A stretch of DNA of 64,000 bases from Sagittula salina. Its GTDB lineage: Bacteria > Pseudomonadota > Alphaproteobacteria > Rhodobacterales > Rhodobacteraceae. The notes under the pieces were generated by a model, which saw only the letters and a list, made by a program, of their open reading frames with translations, was not told where the DNA came from and did no database searches. Below are positions 1 through 8,464 of the stretch, one piece after another; within the stretch, counting starts at the first letter, position 1, and each line of letters opens with the position of its first letter. The translations under genes and the position numbers were made by a program. The stretch is from positions 295,571 through 359,570 of the forward strand of contig NZ_JAGISH010000003.1 of assembly GCF_017813235.1 (NCBI RefSeq), in the 5' to 3' direction.

Positions 1-1565
1 CCCTGCTCCACCTGCAGACGATCGAGGATCTGCCCGCCCTCGGCGGTGTCGCGATCCAGAAGCCGCGCCAGCGCAGTCACCTCGGCGCGCAGCGCGTTCA
101 TCACGCCTTCGGCCTCTGACCGTTCGCCGCGCGCCTCCGCCTCGCGGGTCTGGCACTCGGCGCGGGCGGCTTCGGCGTCGGTCAGCAGGTCTTCTGCGCG
201 CTCGGCCATGTCCTGCGCGTCCATCTGGCGGCCCTGCGCGTCCTGGGCGGCCTCGCGCGTGGCCGACAGACGCCCCTTGGCCTCCGCCACCGCGTGCCGC
301 GCCTTCCCGGCCTCGGCCTCCCCGCGCGCCACCGTCCGCTGGCAATCGGCAAGGTAGCGCTGCGCCGACTGGTGGCGGGCCGCCAGCCGCGCCACGTCCT
401 CGGTCATCTGGCCAAGGTCCGCCTCGCGCGCCTGCAACACGTCCGAGGCCTCGTGCGCCGCGTCCTGCGCTTCTTCCAGCCTATCATCATGGCCCTCGGA
501 GGCCTTCGCCAGCTCGCGCGCCTCCCAGTCCAGCCGTTCGATGGTTTCGCCCGCGTCGCGGTTCAGCACCTCCTCGCGGGCCATGTCCTGGTCCAGTTGG
601 GCGATGCGCTTGCGCAGGGTTTCGATCCGCGCGGCGGCCTGCTTTTCCTTATCCGAAAGCGCATCGCGCTGCACCATCAACCGCTGCAGGATCGCCGCCG
701 CGATGGCGTCCTCCTCGCGCAACGCGGGCAGGGTTTCCTCGCCTCTGGCGCGGGCCGTCGCCGCCTCGCGTGCCGTGCGCTCCGCGGTCGCAGCCGCCGT
801 CACCAGCGCACGCAGCGCGTCCTCTGCCGATGCGCGGGACTGATCCGCCTCCTGCCAGCGGCGGTACAGCAGCATGCCTTCGGCCTGCCGCAACTCCTCG
901 CCGATCTGGCGGTACCGCTGCGCCTGCCGGGCCTGCCGCGCCAATTGGCCGAGTTGCCCGGCCAGCTGTTCCACCACGTCATCGACGCGCAGCAGATTGG
1001 CCTCTGTGCTGCGCAGTTTCAACTCCGCCTCGTGGCGGCGCTGATACAGGCCGCCGATCCCGGCGGCGTCTTCCAGAACCTTGCGGCGGTTCTGCGGTTT
1101 GGCGTTGATCAGCTCCGCGATCTGCCCCTGTCGCACCAGCGCAGGCGAGGTCGCCCCCGTCGCCGCATCGGCAAAAAGCATCTGCACGTCGCGCGCCCGC
1201 GTGTCCTTGCTGTTCACCTTGTAGGCGGAGCCAACGTCGCGTGTGATCCGCCGCGTCACCTCGAGCGTGTCGCTGTCGTTGAAACCCGCAGGGGCCACAC
1301 GGTCCTGATTGTCGATGACAAGGCTGACCTCGGCGTAGTTCCGCGCCGGCCGGGAGGCGGCGCCGGCAAAGATCACGTCCTCCATGCCCCCGCCGCGCAT
1401 GGCCTTGGCACGGGTTTCGCCCATCACCCAGCGCAGCGCCTCCAGGAGGTTCGACTTGCCACAGCCATTGGGTCCGACGACGCCCGTCAGACCTGTCGAG
1501 ATCATCAGGTCGGTCGGGTCGACGAAGCTCTTGAAGCCGGTCAGACGAAGCCTTGAAAACTGCAC
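1..1565 (-). CDS. smc: Chromosome segregation protein SMC (3' end missing)
   Basis: ATPase that compacts and helps segregate the replicated chromosome. Only the N-terminal ~521 residues are present; the gene runs off the left edge (family length about 1,150). I chose the GTG start at 1565 because it gives the typical N-terminus QFSRLRLTGFKSF. Walker A GPNGCGKS is at residues 31-38 and a Q-loop (LVRQGQI) at about 144-150. A long Gln/Glu/Ala/Arg-rich coiled coil starts near residue 170. The hinge, second coil and Walker B lie outside the window. It is the last gene of a minus-strand run with a lipoprotein and mipZ, so two chromosome-organisation genes sit close together. Confidence 0.95.
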   Translation of the reverse strand, partial: MQFSRLRLTGFKSFVDPTDLMISTGLTGVVGPNGCGKSNLLEALRWVMGETRAKAMRGGGMEDVIFAGAASRPARNYAEVSLVIDNQDRVAPAGFNDSDTLEVTRRITRDVGSAYKVNSKDTRARDVQMLFADAATGATSPALVRQGQIAELINAKPQNRRKVLEDAAGIGGLYQRRHEAELKLRSTEANLLRVDDVVEQLAGQLGQLARQARQAQRYRQIGEELRQAEGMLLYRRWQEADQSRASAEDALRALVTAAATAERTAREAATARARGEETLPALREEDAIAAAILQRLMVQRDALSDKEKQAAARIETLRKRIAQLDQDMAREEVLNRDAGETIERLDWEARELAKASEGHDDRLEEAQDAAHEASDVLQAREADLGQMTEDVARLAARHQSAQRYLADCQRTVARGEAEAGKARHAVAEAKGRLSATREAAQDAQGRQMDAQDMAERAEDLLTDAEAARAECQTREAEARGERSEAEGVMNALRAEVTALARLLDRDTAEGGQILDRLQVEQ

Positions 1566-1671
1566 GCGCGATTCCCTTCTGAGAGGGGAAACATGCCGTG
1601 TCCGGGTCGGGGAAGTCAATCAGGCGCAGGGCGCATATGGCGGAACCCCGCGCGTTCTCCACAAGATATGG

Positions 1672-2061
1672 TCAACGCCTGCTGCATTCCAGGTCAATTG
1701 CACCGTGTCCGGCGTCGTACACCTCACAAAACAGCGTATGCGGGCGTTTCGGCATCCCGGGGGCGCTGCGGCCCGCGCAGGCCAGACCAACCCACATCAT
1801 CGCGGGATCGCCCATGATCCACAACGCACGGCAGCCGGTTTCCTTCTGTGCGGCGATGCCGGCCTTGCGTGCCACCTCTGGAAACCGGGGCAGGACTTCG
1901 GAAGAGGTGCGAATGGCCTCCACCACATCGCCCCGACGCCGCAGGGTGAAGCGGGTTCCCTCGACCTCACGCATCACCTTTGGTGCGCCGGAGAAACCCG
2001 GCCCCGCCATGTCGCAGGCAGCGAGGACAAGGAACAGGGCAAGGAGCGGAACCAGTCGCAT
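1672..2061 (-). CDS. Small predicted lipoprotein, unknown function
   Basis: 129-residue protein of unknown role. The start at 2061 is chosen because it gives a lipoprotein signal peptide (MRLVPLLALFLVLAAC) with Cys16 as the lipidation site; the frame stays open further upstream but lacks a signal there. The mature part has a basic strand-rich stretch (TRFTLRRRGDVVEAI) and four further cysteines, one in TGCRALW, one in GLACAG and two near the C-terminus, so disulfides in the periplasm are plausible. It lies between mipZ and smc on the same strand. I recognise no family; similar proteins may be restricted to Rhodobacteraceae, which is inference. Confidence 0.7.
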   Translation of the reverse strand: MRLVPLLALFLVLAACDMAGPGFSGAPKVMREVEGTRFTLRRRGDVVEAIRTSSEVLPRFPEVARKAGIAAQKETGCRALWIMGDPAMMWVGLACAGRSAPGMPKRPHTLFCEVYDAGHGAIDLECSRR

Positions 2062-2172
2062 GGCCCCAGTGTCGACCACCGTGGTTAGCGCAAGGTTAAC
2101 CCTCCAGGCCGAAATGCTATCCGCCAACCCGGTTCGCGAGTGGGTTCGGGAAGCCAGGTCACGGGCCAACCG

Positions 2173-2982
2173 TCAGAAGGTGACGGTGACGCCCGGCAGC
2201 TTCAGCGCCTTGATCAGTTCGCGCAGTTCCTGCCGCGCCGCAACGTTGGAAATGTTGAGCTGTTTCACGCCCACGTCCTTCAGGTCGAGCAATGTCAACC
2301 CGCGCGGGAACAGTTCGCGAAAGACCACCCGCTCCGAAAAGCCCGGCGCCACGCGAAAGCCGATCCGCTTGGACAGACGCTCCAGCGCCTTTTCGATCTT
2401 CATCTTGTTGACCATCTGCTGCGCGCCCAGCCGGTTGCGCAGAACCACCCAGTCGATCGGCGGCAGCCCGGCCTGGGCCCGCACCTGCCGCGCCGACCAG
2501 ACCATTTCGGAATAGACCGACGGCCCGGTGATCTTGTCCCCCTCGGCGTCTATGTGCGCCAGCAGGTCGAAGTCGATAAAACTGTCGTTCAGTGGCGTCA
2601 CCAGCGTGTCGGCCAGAGAATGCGCCACCTGGGCCAGACGCGTATGCGAGCCGGGGCAGTCGATAATGATGAAATCGCTGTCATCCTCCAGGCCGGCGAC
2701 GGCCTCCTGCAGGCGGCGGTCGCTGGCGTTCTCGCCGGGGCCCAGTGTCCCCGCGCCCAGTTCCGGCAGAACGGTGTGCAGCGGCGACGGCAGGTCGAGC
2801 TCCGCCTTCGACAGATAGGCGTAACGGTTATCGAGGTACCGCCCGAGGCTCCGCTGACGCAGGTCGAGGTCAAGCGTCTGGACACGGTGGCCCAGACGGG
2901 CCAGCGCGGTGGCCAGATGCATGGAGACGGTGGACTTCCCCGCGCCCCCCTTCTCGTTGCCGATGACGATGATGTGCGCCAT
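2173..2982 (-). CDS. mipZ: Division-plane positioning ATPase MipZ
   Basis: ParA/MinD-type ATPase that in Caulobacter forms a gradient from the polar ParB-parS complex and blocks FtsZ assembly away from midcell. 269 residues. The deviant Walker A motif GNEKGGAGKST is at residues 8-18, followed by a DLDLRQRSLGRYLDNR segment and IIDCPG (Walker B region, with Cys where Caulobacter has Thr). The NDSFIDFDLL and VVLRNRL motifs are typical of MipZ rather than generic ParA. Start ATG at 2982. It is transcribed toward the lipoprotein and smc genes; the F0 operon ends just upstream at 3196 with its own terminator, so mipZ probably has a separate promoter. Confidence 0.95.
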   Translation of the reverse strand: MAHIIVIGNEKGGAGKSTVSMHLATALARLGHRVQTLDLDLRQRSLGRYLDNRYAYLSKAELDLPSPLHTVLPELGAGTLGPGENASDRRLQEAVAGLEDDSDFIIIDCPGSHTRLAQVAHSLADTLVTPLNDSFIDFDLLAHIDAEGDKITGPSVYSEMVWSARQVRAQAGLPPIDWVVLRNRLGAQQMVNKMKIEKALERLSKRIGFRVAPGFSERVVFRELFPRGLTLLDLKDVGVKQLNISNVAARQELRELIKALKLPGVTVTF

Positions 2983-3144
2983 GCCCGATGTCCCTCAGAT
3001 ATACCACGTGTTGCCCGTGATGCCTTGGCGCGCACGGTATCTTGTGGCCGGAGCGAAGAAAAGCCGAATGGTCAAACAAGGTTTCCGCTTGTGTCTCCCA
3101 CGCCTCGGCACGGGCGGCCGGGGCGAACCCGGCCGCAAAGACGG

Positions 3145-3171
3145 AAAAACCCGACCGATGGGCGGCCGGGT
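3145..3171 (-). terminator. Rho-independent terminator of the F0 ATP synthase operon
   Basis: Read on the minus strand, ACCCGGCC and GGTCGGGT form an 8-bp stem (one G-T wobble) around a 7-nt loop and are followed at once by a T-run. It lies about 25 bases after the atpF stop codon and before mipZ. Confidence 0.75.
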
Positions 3172-3195
3172 CAATCCTCGTTACCCTCGCAGGGG

Positions 3196-3753
3196 TCAGT
3201 GCAGCTTGGCACCCACTTCCGCAATGGAGGCGTCGATCATCTGGCCGGCCTTCGCCGCGTCCATCTGCTCGGCAACCACCTGCCGCGCGGCGGCGATCGC
3301 CACGGTGGCGGCACGGTCGCGCACCTCCTTGACGGCCTTTGCCTCGGCCGAGGCAATCTGGCCCTCGGCACTGGCAAGACGGCGCGCGATGGAAGCCTGT
3401 ATGTCGGTCTTCGCCGCTTCGGCGGCCAGTTCGGCCTCCTGACGGGCATGGGCGACGATGCGGTCGGCCTGATCCTGCACGTCCCGCTGCTTGCGCTCGT
3501 AGGAGGCCAGCAGGGTCTGCGCTTCTTCGCGGATGCGCCGGGCTTCGTCCAGCTCGGCCTGGATGCCTTCGGCCCGCTTGTCCAGCAGATTGCCCAGCAT
3601 GCCGGGCACCTTGAAGTACACCAACACCGCGAGGAACAGCAGGAAGCCCAGCAACACGATGAAGTTCGTGTTGTGCAGGCTGAAGAACGGACCGGTCGCG
3701 GCGTGGGCCGGTGCGGCGGCCAGCATGGCGGCGGGGAGAATGAAGTGTTTCAT
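3196..3753 (-). CDS. atpF: ATP synthase F0 subunit b
   Basis: Peripheral-stalk subunit joining the membrane a/c motor to F1. 185 residues. A short signal-like leader (MKHFILPAAMLAAAPAHA) precedes one membrane helix at about residues 28-48 (NFIVLLGFLLFLAVLVYF). The remainder is a charged, Ala/Glu/Arg-rich helix with heptad character that should pair with b'. It is the last gene of atpI-atpB-atpE-b'-b and ends at a clear terminator. It is told apart from b' by lacking the N-terminal extension with two cysteines. The F1 genes are not in the window, as usual in Rhodobacteraceae where F0 and F1 operons are separate. Confidence 0.93.
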   Translation of the reverse strand: MKHFILPAAMLAAAPAHAATGPFFSLHNTNFIVLLGFLLFLAVLVYFKVPGMLGNLLDKRAEGIQAELDEARRIREEAQTLLASYERKQRDVQDQADRIVAHARQEAELAAEAAKTDIQASIARRLASAEGQIASAEAKAVKEVRDRAATVAIAAARQVVAEQMDAAKAGQMIDASIAEVGAKLH

Positions 3754-3757
3754 GATC

Positions 3758-4309
3758 TTACCCCTTCAGCTGGCTGTCGACGGCCGCGTTGACGCGCGCC
3801 TCGTCCGCGGTGACACCGAGTGCGGCCACGATGGCGGCTGCCGTATCTTTGGCCACGACCTCGACATTCGCGAGAGCGCTGTCACGGATTCCCGCGATTG
3901 CCTGCTCGGATTCGGCGGCCTTGGCGGCGATCTGAGCGTCGGCCTTGGCCATTTCCACGTCGAGATCGGCCTTGATCACGTCGCGGGTCTTCTGCGCGAT
4001 GGTCTGCGCCTCGGCACGGGCATCCGCGAGCGCCTTTTCATAGGCGGCCTCGGCATCCTGCGCCTTCGCCTTCAGCTCTTCGGCTGCGGCGATGTCATTC
4101 GTGATGGTGCCCTGGCGTTCGGCCAGGACGGACGCGATCCGCGGCAGGGCGACACGCGCCAGGATAAAATAGATCACCACCAGTGTGATGATGAGCCAGA
4201 AGACCTGGTTGCCGATCCAGTCGCCGCACAGCTGCGGCATACCCACGGCACTGCCATGCGAATCGACGCAGACGCCCGCGAGCTCTTCCGTGATGGGTTC
4301 TGTCGCCAT
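3758..4309 (-). CDS. atpG: ATP synthase F0 subunit b'
   Basis: Second, divergent b-type stalk subunit found in alphaproteobacteria, cyanobacteria and chloroplasts; it pairs with subunit b as a heterodimer. 183 residues. The N-terminal ~30 residues are periplasmic and include [20 protein letters not shown]. One membrane helix follows at about 33-53 ([20 protein letters not shown]), then a long amphipathic helix. The stop is 4 bases before the start of atpF, consistent with translational coupling. The symbol for this subunit varies between annotations (atpG, atpX or atpF2); the function is not in doubt. Confidence 0.92.
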   Translation of the reverse strand: MATEPITEELAGVCVDSHGSAVGMPQLCGDWIGNQVFWLIITLVVIYFILARVALPRIASVLAERQGTITNDIAAAEELKAKAQDAEAAYEKALADARAEAQTIAQKTRDVIKADLDVEMAKADAQIAAKAAESEQAIAGIRDSALANVEVVAKDTAAAIVAALGVTADEARVNAAVDSQLKG

Positions 4310-4397
4310 GTCGTTCTCCGTCGGAACTTGTCTCTACATCGGGCGGTCCGGGTCTGGCCCGAACCGCCCGCGCGTAAGGATCGTTACGTTCCGTGGT

Positions 4398-4619
4398 TCA
4401 GACGGCGAACATCAGCAGCAGGGAGACCAGGAACGAGAAGATGCCCAGTGCTTCCGCGAATGCGATGCCGATGAAGAGGGTCGCGGTCTGCGATGCGGCA
4501 GCCGACGGGTTGCGCAGTGCGCCTGCCAGGAAGTTGCCGGCCACGTTGCCCACGCCGATTGCGGCTGCGCCGGAACCGATTGCTGCCAGACCTGCGCCGA
4601 TGAAGTTGAGACCTTCCAT
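4398..4619 (-). CDS. atpE: ATP synthase F0 subunit c
   Basis: Proton-carrying ring subunit of F0. 73 residues forming a two-helix hairpin. Helix 1 carries the glycine-rich pattern [17 protein letters not shown]. The polar loop is RNPSA at residues 36-40. Helix 2 carries the essential carboxylate Glu56 in [10 protein letters not shown]. Length and loop are typical of the alphaproteobacterial c subunit. It sits between atpB (upstream) and b' (downstream) in the F0 operon. Confidence 0.96.
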   Translation of the reverse strand: MEGLNFIGAGLAAIGSGAAAIGVGNVAGNFLAGALRNPSAAASQTATLFIGIAFAEALGIFSFLVSLLLMFAV

Positions 4620-4692
4620 GGTGTATCTCCTTACGATTGGAAGTTTCGTATCAGTATGAAGCGGGGTTCGGCGGGCTTTCGGCCCACCGGAC

Positions 4693-5463
4693 TTAGTGGT
4701 GCGGATGCAGCGCGTCCTTCAGGTACACGCAGGTCAGGATCGTGAACACGTAGGCCTGGATGAAGGCGACGAGCACTTCGAGACCGTACATGGCCGTGAT
4801 CGCGATAACCGAGATCGGGCTGATGGCGGCGATGGCGGCGAAGCCTGCAAAGACCTTGATCACCGCGTGGCCCGCCATGACGTTACCGGCAAGACGGATG
4901 GAGTGGCTGACCGGGCGCACGAAGTACGAGATCAGTTCGATCACGGCCAGCACGGGGCGCAGCGCCAGCGGCGCGGATGCGACCCAGAACAGCCCCAGGA
5001 ACGACGCGCCGTTCTTCACGAAACCCAGGATGGTAACGGTGAGGAAGACCGCCAGCGCCAGCACCACGGTCACGGCAAAATGCGACGTGGTGGTAAAGGA
5101 CATCGGGATCAGCCCGAGAAAGTTGGCGAAGACGATGAACAGGAACAGCGTCATGATGTAGGGGAAATACTTCAGACCGTCCTTGCCCGCCACGTCCTCG
5201 ACCATCTTGTGCACAAAGCCGTAGGCCAGTTCCGCGATCGACTGCGACCGCGACGGCACGATGGCCCGGCGCGAGGTGCCCAGCACCATCAGCAGCACGA
5301 CCGACACGATGGCGAGGAACAGCCACAGCGTGACGTTGGTGATCGTGAACATGCCCACGTCGCCATTGCCGAACAGCGGCTTGACGATGAACTGGTCCAT
5401 CGGGTGGAAAACCAGGGCGCTGCCCTCTGCTGCAGCCTCGGCACCATGCGTTTCAGTGGCCAT
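4693..5463 (-). CDS. atpB: ATP synthase F0 subunit a
   Basis: Stator subunit that forms the proton half-channels against the c-ring. 256 residues from the ATG at 5463. That start is preferred over an in-frame ATG at 5505 because GAGGGG lies about 7 bases before it and it overlaps the atpI stop by 11 bases. About five to six membrane helices are visible. The essential arginine is Arg190 in [14 protein letters not shown], and the following segment matches the family's conserved helix facing the c-ring. It is the second gene of the operon. Confidence 0.95.
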   Translation of the reverse strand: MATETHGAEAAAEGSALVFHPMDQFIVKPLFGNGDVGMFTITNVTLWLFLAIVSVVLLMVLGTSRRAIVPSRSQSIAELAYGFVHKMVEDVAGKDGLKYFPYIMTLFLFIVFANFLGLIPMSFTTTSHFAVTVVLALAVFLTVTILGFVKNGASFLGLFWVASAPLALRPVLAVIELISYFVRPVSHSIRLAGNVMAGHAVIKVFAGFAAIAAISPISVIAITAMYGLEVLVAFIQAYVFTILTCVYLKDALHPHH

Positions 5464-5830
5464 CTCTGTTCCCCTCATCTGCGCCGCGCGCGGCACTCTT
5501 GTCATCCACGGGCGCGTCCGCCCCGTTCATTTCATGCCTCGCCTGCACGTCTTTCGCCGTGCGCAGCATCACGTTGATGCCGGCGGCGATGCCGAGCAGC
5601 GCGAAGACGACCATGAGCCACGGCGTGGTGCCCAGCACCATGTCCAGCCCGTAGCCGATGCCGAACCCGATGCCCAGGCCCGCCACCATCTCCGTCACCA
5701 TGCGCCAGGCGATATTGGCCTGACTGTAGTGTTCTTCCTGGTGCGCCTTCACCTTTCCCGTCGCCTTCTTGTAGGCGGCAAGGCGCTCTTCGAGCTGCTG
5801 CATCTGCTGCTTTTCGTCGGGCGCGCTCAT
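5453..5830 (-). CDS. atpI: ATP synthase accessory protein AtpI
   Basis: Small membrane protein encoded first in many F0 operons; in other bacteria it assists c-ring assembly or Mg2+ supply. 125 residues. A charged coiled N-terminus (about 1-40) precedes two membrane helices ([43 protein letters not shown]) and an acidic tail. The start at 5830 is used because a good promoter places the transcript start only about 25 bases upstream, which excludes an in-frame ATG at 5890. Its stop overlaps the start of atpB, so the two are probably translationally coupled. Confidence 0.88.
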   Translation of the reverse strand: MSAPDEKQQMQQLEERLAAYKKATGKVKAHQEEHYSQANIAWRMVTEMVAGLGIGFGIGYGLDMVLGTTPWLMVVFALLGIAAGINVMLRTAKDVQARHEMNGADAPVDDKSAARGADEGNRDGH

Positions 5831-5861
5831 GGGCGTTTCGGCTCCACCAGAGTTCGCGGAG

Positions 5862-5890
5862 GGAATAGGCGGTACGCCCCCCCGAGTCAA
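5862..5890 (-). promoter_or_regulatory. Sigma70-type promoter of the F0 operon
   Basis: On the minus strand a -35 box TTGACT (5885-5890) is separated by exactly 17 bases from a -10 box TATTCC (5862-5867). It faces atpI and predicts a 5' UTR of about 25 bases. No other good candidate is visible upstream of atpI. Confidence 0.6.
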
Positions 5891-6014
5891 CGCCCGGTTA
5901 ACCCCCGCATTTACGCCGTCAGATTATTGATTTATATGGAAAATTTTTAACGCCCGATCGCGCGCACCGGCGTACCGCCCCCCCCGCGCAGGGCAAAGCC
6001 CGCCTGAAATGCAC

Positions 6015-6034
6015 ATTCAACTGTTGAGTTGAAT
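6015..6034. promoter_or_regulatory. Inverted repeat, probable ArsR operator
   Basis: Perfect 7-bp arms ATTCAAC and GTTGAAT around a 6-bp spacer, with a nested near-palindrome TCAACTGTTGA inside. It lies 75 bases upstream of the ArsR-family gene and on the far side of atpI. TTCAA/TTGAA dyads are typical ArsR/SmtB-family operators, so autoregulation is the likely role; this is inference. Confidence 0.55.
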
Positions 6035-6108
6035 CTGCTTTCACGCCCCCGCCCCGGTCCCCCCCAAGACCCTGTGCAAGTCCCGCGTTTGCCGCTATCG
6101 GGGTTGGC

Positions 6109-6453
6109 ATGACAGACCGCCTCGACGCCACCTTTGCCGCCCTTGCGGACCCCACGCGCCGCCGCATCCTCGCCATGCTGCTGGAGGACGACATGGCCGT
6201 GACCGACGTGGCCGACCCCTTCGAGATGTCGCTGGCCGCGATTTCAAAGCATCTCATGGTGCTGACCGCCGCCGGGCTTATCTCTCAGGAAAAACGCGGC
6301 CGGGTGAAGTGGTGCAAGCTCGAACCCGACGCGTTGCGCGAGGCCACGGTCTGGATGCAGGGCTTCGGTCTTTTCGAGCCGGTGAACCTCGACGATTTCG
6401 AACGGTTTCTGGAAAGCGAGTTCGTCTTCGGTCGCGAGGGCGGAGAGGACTGA
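6109..6453 (+). CDS. ArsR-family HTH transcriptional regulator
   Basis: 114-residue winged-helix repressor. The N-terminal FAALADPTRRRILAMLL and the recognition region MSLAAISKHLMVLTAAGLI are diagnostic of ArsR. It lacks the metal-binding ELCVCDL motif and has a single cysteine (KWCKLEPDAL), so a classical thiolate metal sensor is unlikely. It resembles the SdpR-like branch that is usually encoded next to an SRPBCC (AHSA1) protein, but no such gene follows: the next gene is a convergent permease. An inverted repeat 75 bases upstream is probably its own operator. The target genes are unknown. Confidence 0.88.
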   Translation: MTDRLDATFAALADPTRRRILAMLLEDDMAVTDVADPFEMSLAAISKHLMVLTAAGLISQEKRGRVKWCKLEPDALREATVWMQGFGLFEPVNLDDFERFLESEFVFGREGGED

Positions 6454-6454
6454 A

Positions 6455-6518
6455 GGAGTATTTCAGAAGCAGAGAAACAGGGGGCGCGCTCGCTGCTTCT
6501 TTGCTTTGCAAATACTCC
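6455..6518. repeat. Convergent pair of GGAGTATTT elements forming a hairpin
   Basis: GGAGTATTT begins 1 base after the ArsR stop codon and its exact reverse complement ends at 6518, toward the end of the permease gene. A second pair, AGAAGCA and TGCTTCT, lies inside. The same motif recurs at 35760 and 43906. The structure sits exactly between two convergent genes and could end transcription from both sides; the role is inference. Confidence 0.55.
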
Positions 6519-6554
6519 CGCCGGAGGCATCCGCCCTCACCACCGGCGCGCCCG

Positions 6555-7445
6555 TCAGTGGCCCTCGTCCTTCAACAGCATCAGCAGCGATAGCCCCGTC
6601 AGCGCCACGCCGGGCAGCACCATGGCGGCTGGCACGCCCTGCCCCAGTGCCAACTGCCAAAGGATGACAAAACTCGGGACGATGTAAGTATAGGCCATGA
6701 CCTTGGCCGAGGGCAGGCGCAGGGTCGCGTAGCGGAGAATGAGGAACGTAACCCCCGTCGCTACCAGCGCCGTGTAGACGATCACCCACCAGACGATCGA
6801 CGGCATCGCCGCCCAGTCCGTCGCCACGATGTCGCCAAAGGCGTAGACCCCGAGGATCACCGCCCCCGCCGTCAGGATCGCCGCGGTAAAGGACAGCGCC
6901 GGTTCGCCGCGGTTGAGCTTGCGCAGGAGCGGGGAGTAGAGCGCGTGGGCGATGCATCCCCAGAAATAGATGCGCTCTCCCTCGCCGACCTCGAATTTCA
7001 TGGCCAGCGCCGGGTCGCCCCGGAAGATCACCCAAAGCGCACCCAACCCGCCGACCACGATGGCCAGCGCCATCCGCGCTGTCGTCACCTGCCGCACCAC
7101 GAACCAGCCAAAGAGCGCCGTCAGCGCCGGGTTCAGGGTGAAAACCGCCGCCATGCTTACCGGCTCCGCCGTCTTCAGGCCCTCGAACATCGTGACGAAG
7201 TAGATCGCGAACAGCCCCGCCAACGCAAAGTAGCGCCATGGCGCGCGCCCCACGCCCACCGCCCCCTGACCGGTTATCAGGACCGCCGCCCACAAAGCGC
7301 CCGCCGCCACGGCAAAGCGCACCGCGTTCAAGACCTCCGGTTCGATATGCGGGCCCACCATGGCGCCCAGCGGAAACGACCCCGCCACGATGGAGGCGAA
7401 GCCCAGCATGGCAAGATGGCCCTTGCCGGCCTCCGAGAGACTCAT
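6555..7445 (-). CDS. EamA/DMT-superfamily permease
   Basis: Inner-membrane transporter of the drug/metabolite superfamily, which exports amino acids and other small metabolites; the substrate cannot be read from the sequence. 296 residues with about ten hydrophobic helices in two EamA repeats (about 10-140 and 155-290). Repeat 1 contains FTLNPALTALFGWFVV and repeat 2 contains YTYIVPSFVILWQLALGQG, the typical end-of-helix motifs. The start overlaps the stop of the upstream LysR gene by 4 bases, so the regulator and permease form one transcription unit. Confidence 0.88.
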   Translation of the reverse strand: MSLSEAGKGHLAMLGFASIVAGSFPLGAMVGPHIEPEVLNAVRFAVAAGALWAAVLITGQGAVGVGRAPWRYFALAGLFAIYFVTMFEGLKTAEPVSMAAVFTLNPALTALFGWFVVRQVTTARMALAIVVGGLGALWVIFRGDPALAMKFEVGEGERIYFWGCIAHALYSPLLRKLNRGEPALSFTAAILTAGAVILGVYAFGDIVATDWAAMPSIVWWVIVYTALVATGVTFLILRYATLRLPSAKVMAYTYIVPSFVILWQLALGQGVPAAMVLPGVALTGLSLLMLLKDEGH

Positions 7446-8323
7446 CGCGCAGAACCCGTGCCCGCCAGTTCCTTCAGGTGGCTGAGGAAAGCCTGGACCT
7501 TTGCCGTGCGGTGCAGGTCCACATGCGTCACCAGCCAGAGCGGCGCGGTCCAGTCGTCGCGCGGCGCCATGACCTGCACGAGGTCCGGGTGCGACGCCGC
7601 CTCCCGCGTACCCATGAAGCCCAGACCGGCCCCAGCCATCACCGCCGTTTCCAGCACCCGGCTGTCGGCCGAGCGGAACACCACCCGTTCGAACGGCACA
7701 TGCGCCCGCAGCCAGCGGTAGTAGGGCGCACGGTTGTCGGGGTCGTCGTGGCCGACGAAATCATGCTCTGTCAGGGCGGCCACATCCTCCGGCATCCCCC
7801 GGCGGGCCACATATTCGCGGTGCCCGTAAAGCGCCACGTCCTGCTGCGCGAAGGACTGCACCACATTATCCGGCTCCTGCGGGGCATTGCCCGCGCGCAG
7901 GGCCACATGCGCTTCGCCGTATTCCAGCCGGAACACGCGGTCGTCTGTCAGATACCGCACGATCACATCGGGGTATTTCTCGCGGAAGGACTTGAGCGCG
8001 GGCACCATCATCGGCGCAAAGGCCAGTAGCGAGGTCACCAGCAGTTCGCCGGACACGTCCGATCCGCGCCCGCGAATCCGCCCCTCCAGCTGTTGCAGCT
8101 GCTCGTCTGTGGTCTGCGCCACGCGCAGCAGATCCTGCCCCGCCTCCGTCGCGGTGTAGCCGCGCGCGTGGCGCTGAAACAGCTTCACGCCCAGCCGCCC
8201 CTCCAGCGCGTCGATATGGCGGATCACCGTCGCGTGGTGGACGCCCAGCACTTCCGCCGCGCCGCTCACCGTTCCCATGCGCGCCACCTGAAAGGCGGTG
8301 CGCACCTCATCCCAATTGTCCAT
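7442..8323 (-). CDS. LysR-family transcriptional regulator
   Basis: 293 residues from the ATG at 8323 (MDNWDEVRTAFQVARMGTVSGAAEVLGV). The helix-turn-helix covers about residues 15-40 with an unusual recognition helix HHATVIRHIDALE in place of the common SQPAVSRQI. The substrate-binding domain follows (about 90-290; LLVTSLLAFAPMMVPAL, AGAGLGFMG). It overlaps the downstream permease by 4 bases and is divergent from an azoreductase. Inverted repeats in the 141-bp gap at 8357-8372 and 8410-8426 are candidate operators. The inducer is unknown. Confidence 0.87.
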   Translation of the reverse strand: MDNWDEVRTAFQVARMGTVSGAAEVLGVHHATVIRHIDALEGRLGVKLFQRHARGYTATEAGQDLLRVAQTTDEQLQQLEGRIRGRGSDVSGELLVTSLLAFAPMMVPALKSFREKYPDVIVRYLTDDRVFRLEYGEAHVALRAGNAPQEPDNVVQSFAQQDVALYGHREYVARRGMPEDVAALTEHDFVGHDDPDNRAPYYRWLRAHVPFERVVFRSADSRVLETAVMAGAGLGFMGTREAASHPDLVQVMAPRDDWTAPLWLVTHVDLHRTAKVQAFLSHLKELAGTGSAR

Positions 8324-8356
8324 CTCAGGGCCTGTGCATTTACAAACAGTTGCCGT

Positions 8357-8372
8357 CAATCTGTTCAGATTG
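8357..8372. promoter_or_regulatory. Perfect dyad in the LysR/azoreductase divergent region
   Basis: Arms CAATCTG and CAGATTG pair perfectly around a 2-bp spacer, 34 bases from the LysR start and about 92 from the azoreductase start. Dyads in the divergent gap are where LysR proteins normally bind. A second, weaker dyad (TCAGGG/CCCTGA) lies at 8410-8426. Confidence 0.5.
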
Positions 8373-8464
8373 CGTTCGCCTCCGCAAGGTCCATGTATCC
8401 GGCAGACATTCAGGGTCTCGCCCTGACCACCGGCACATCACTTGACAGACGAAGGACAGACAAC

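Noticed and set aside
294..1556. Long open frame on the plus strand opposite smc
   Set aside because: The minus strand encodes a clear SMC N-terminus with Walker A; the plus frame is a GC-rich antisense shadow without family features.
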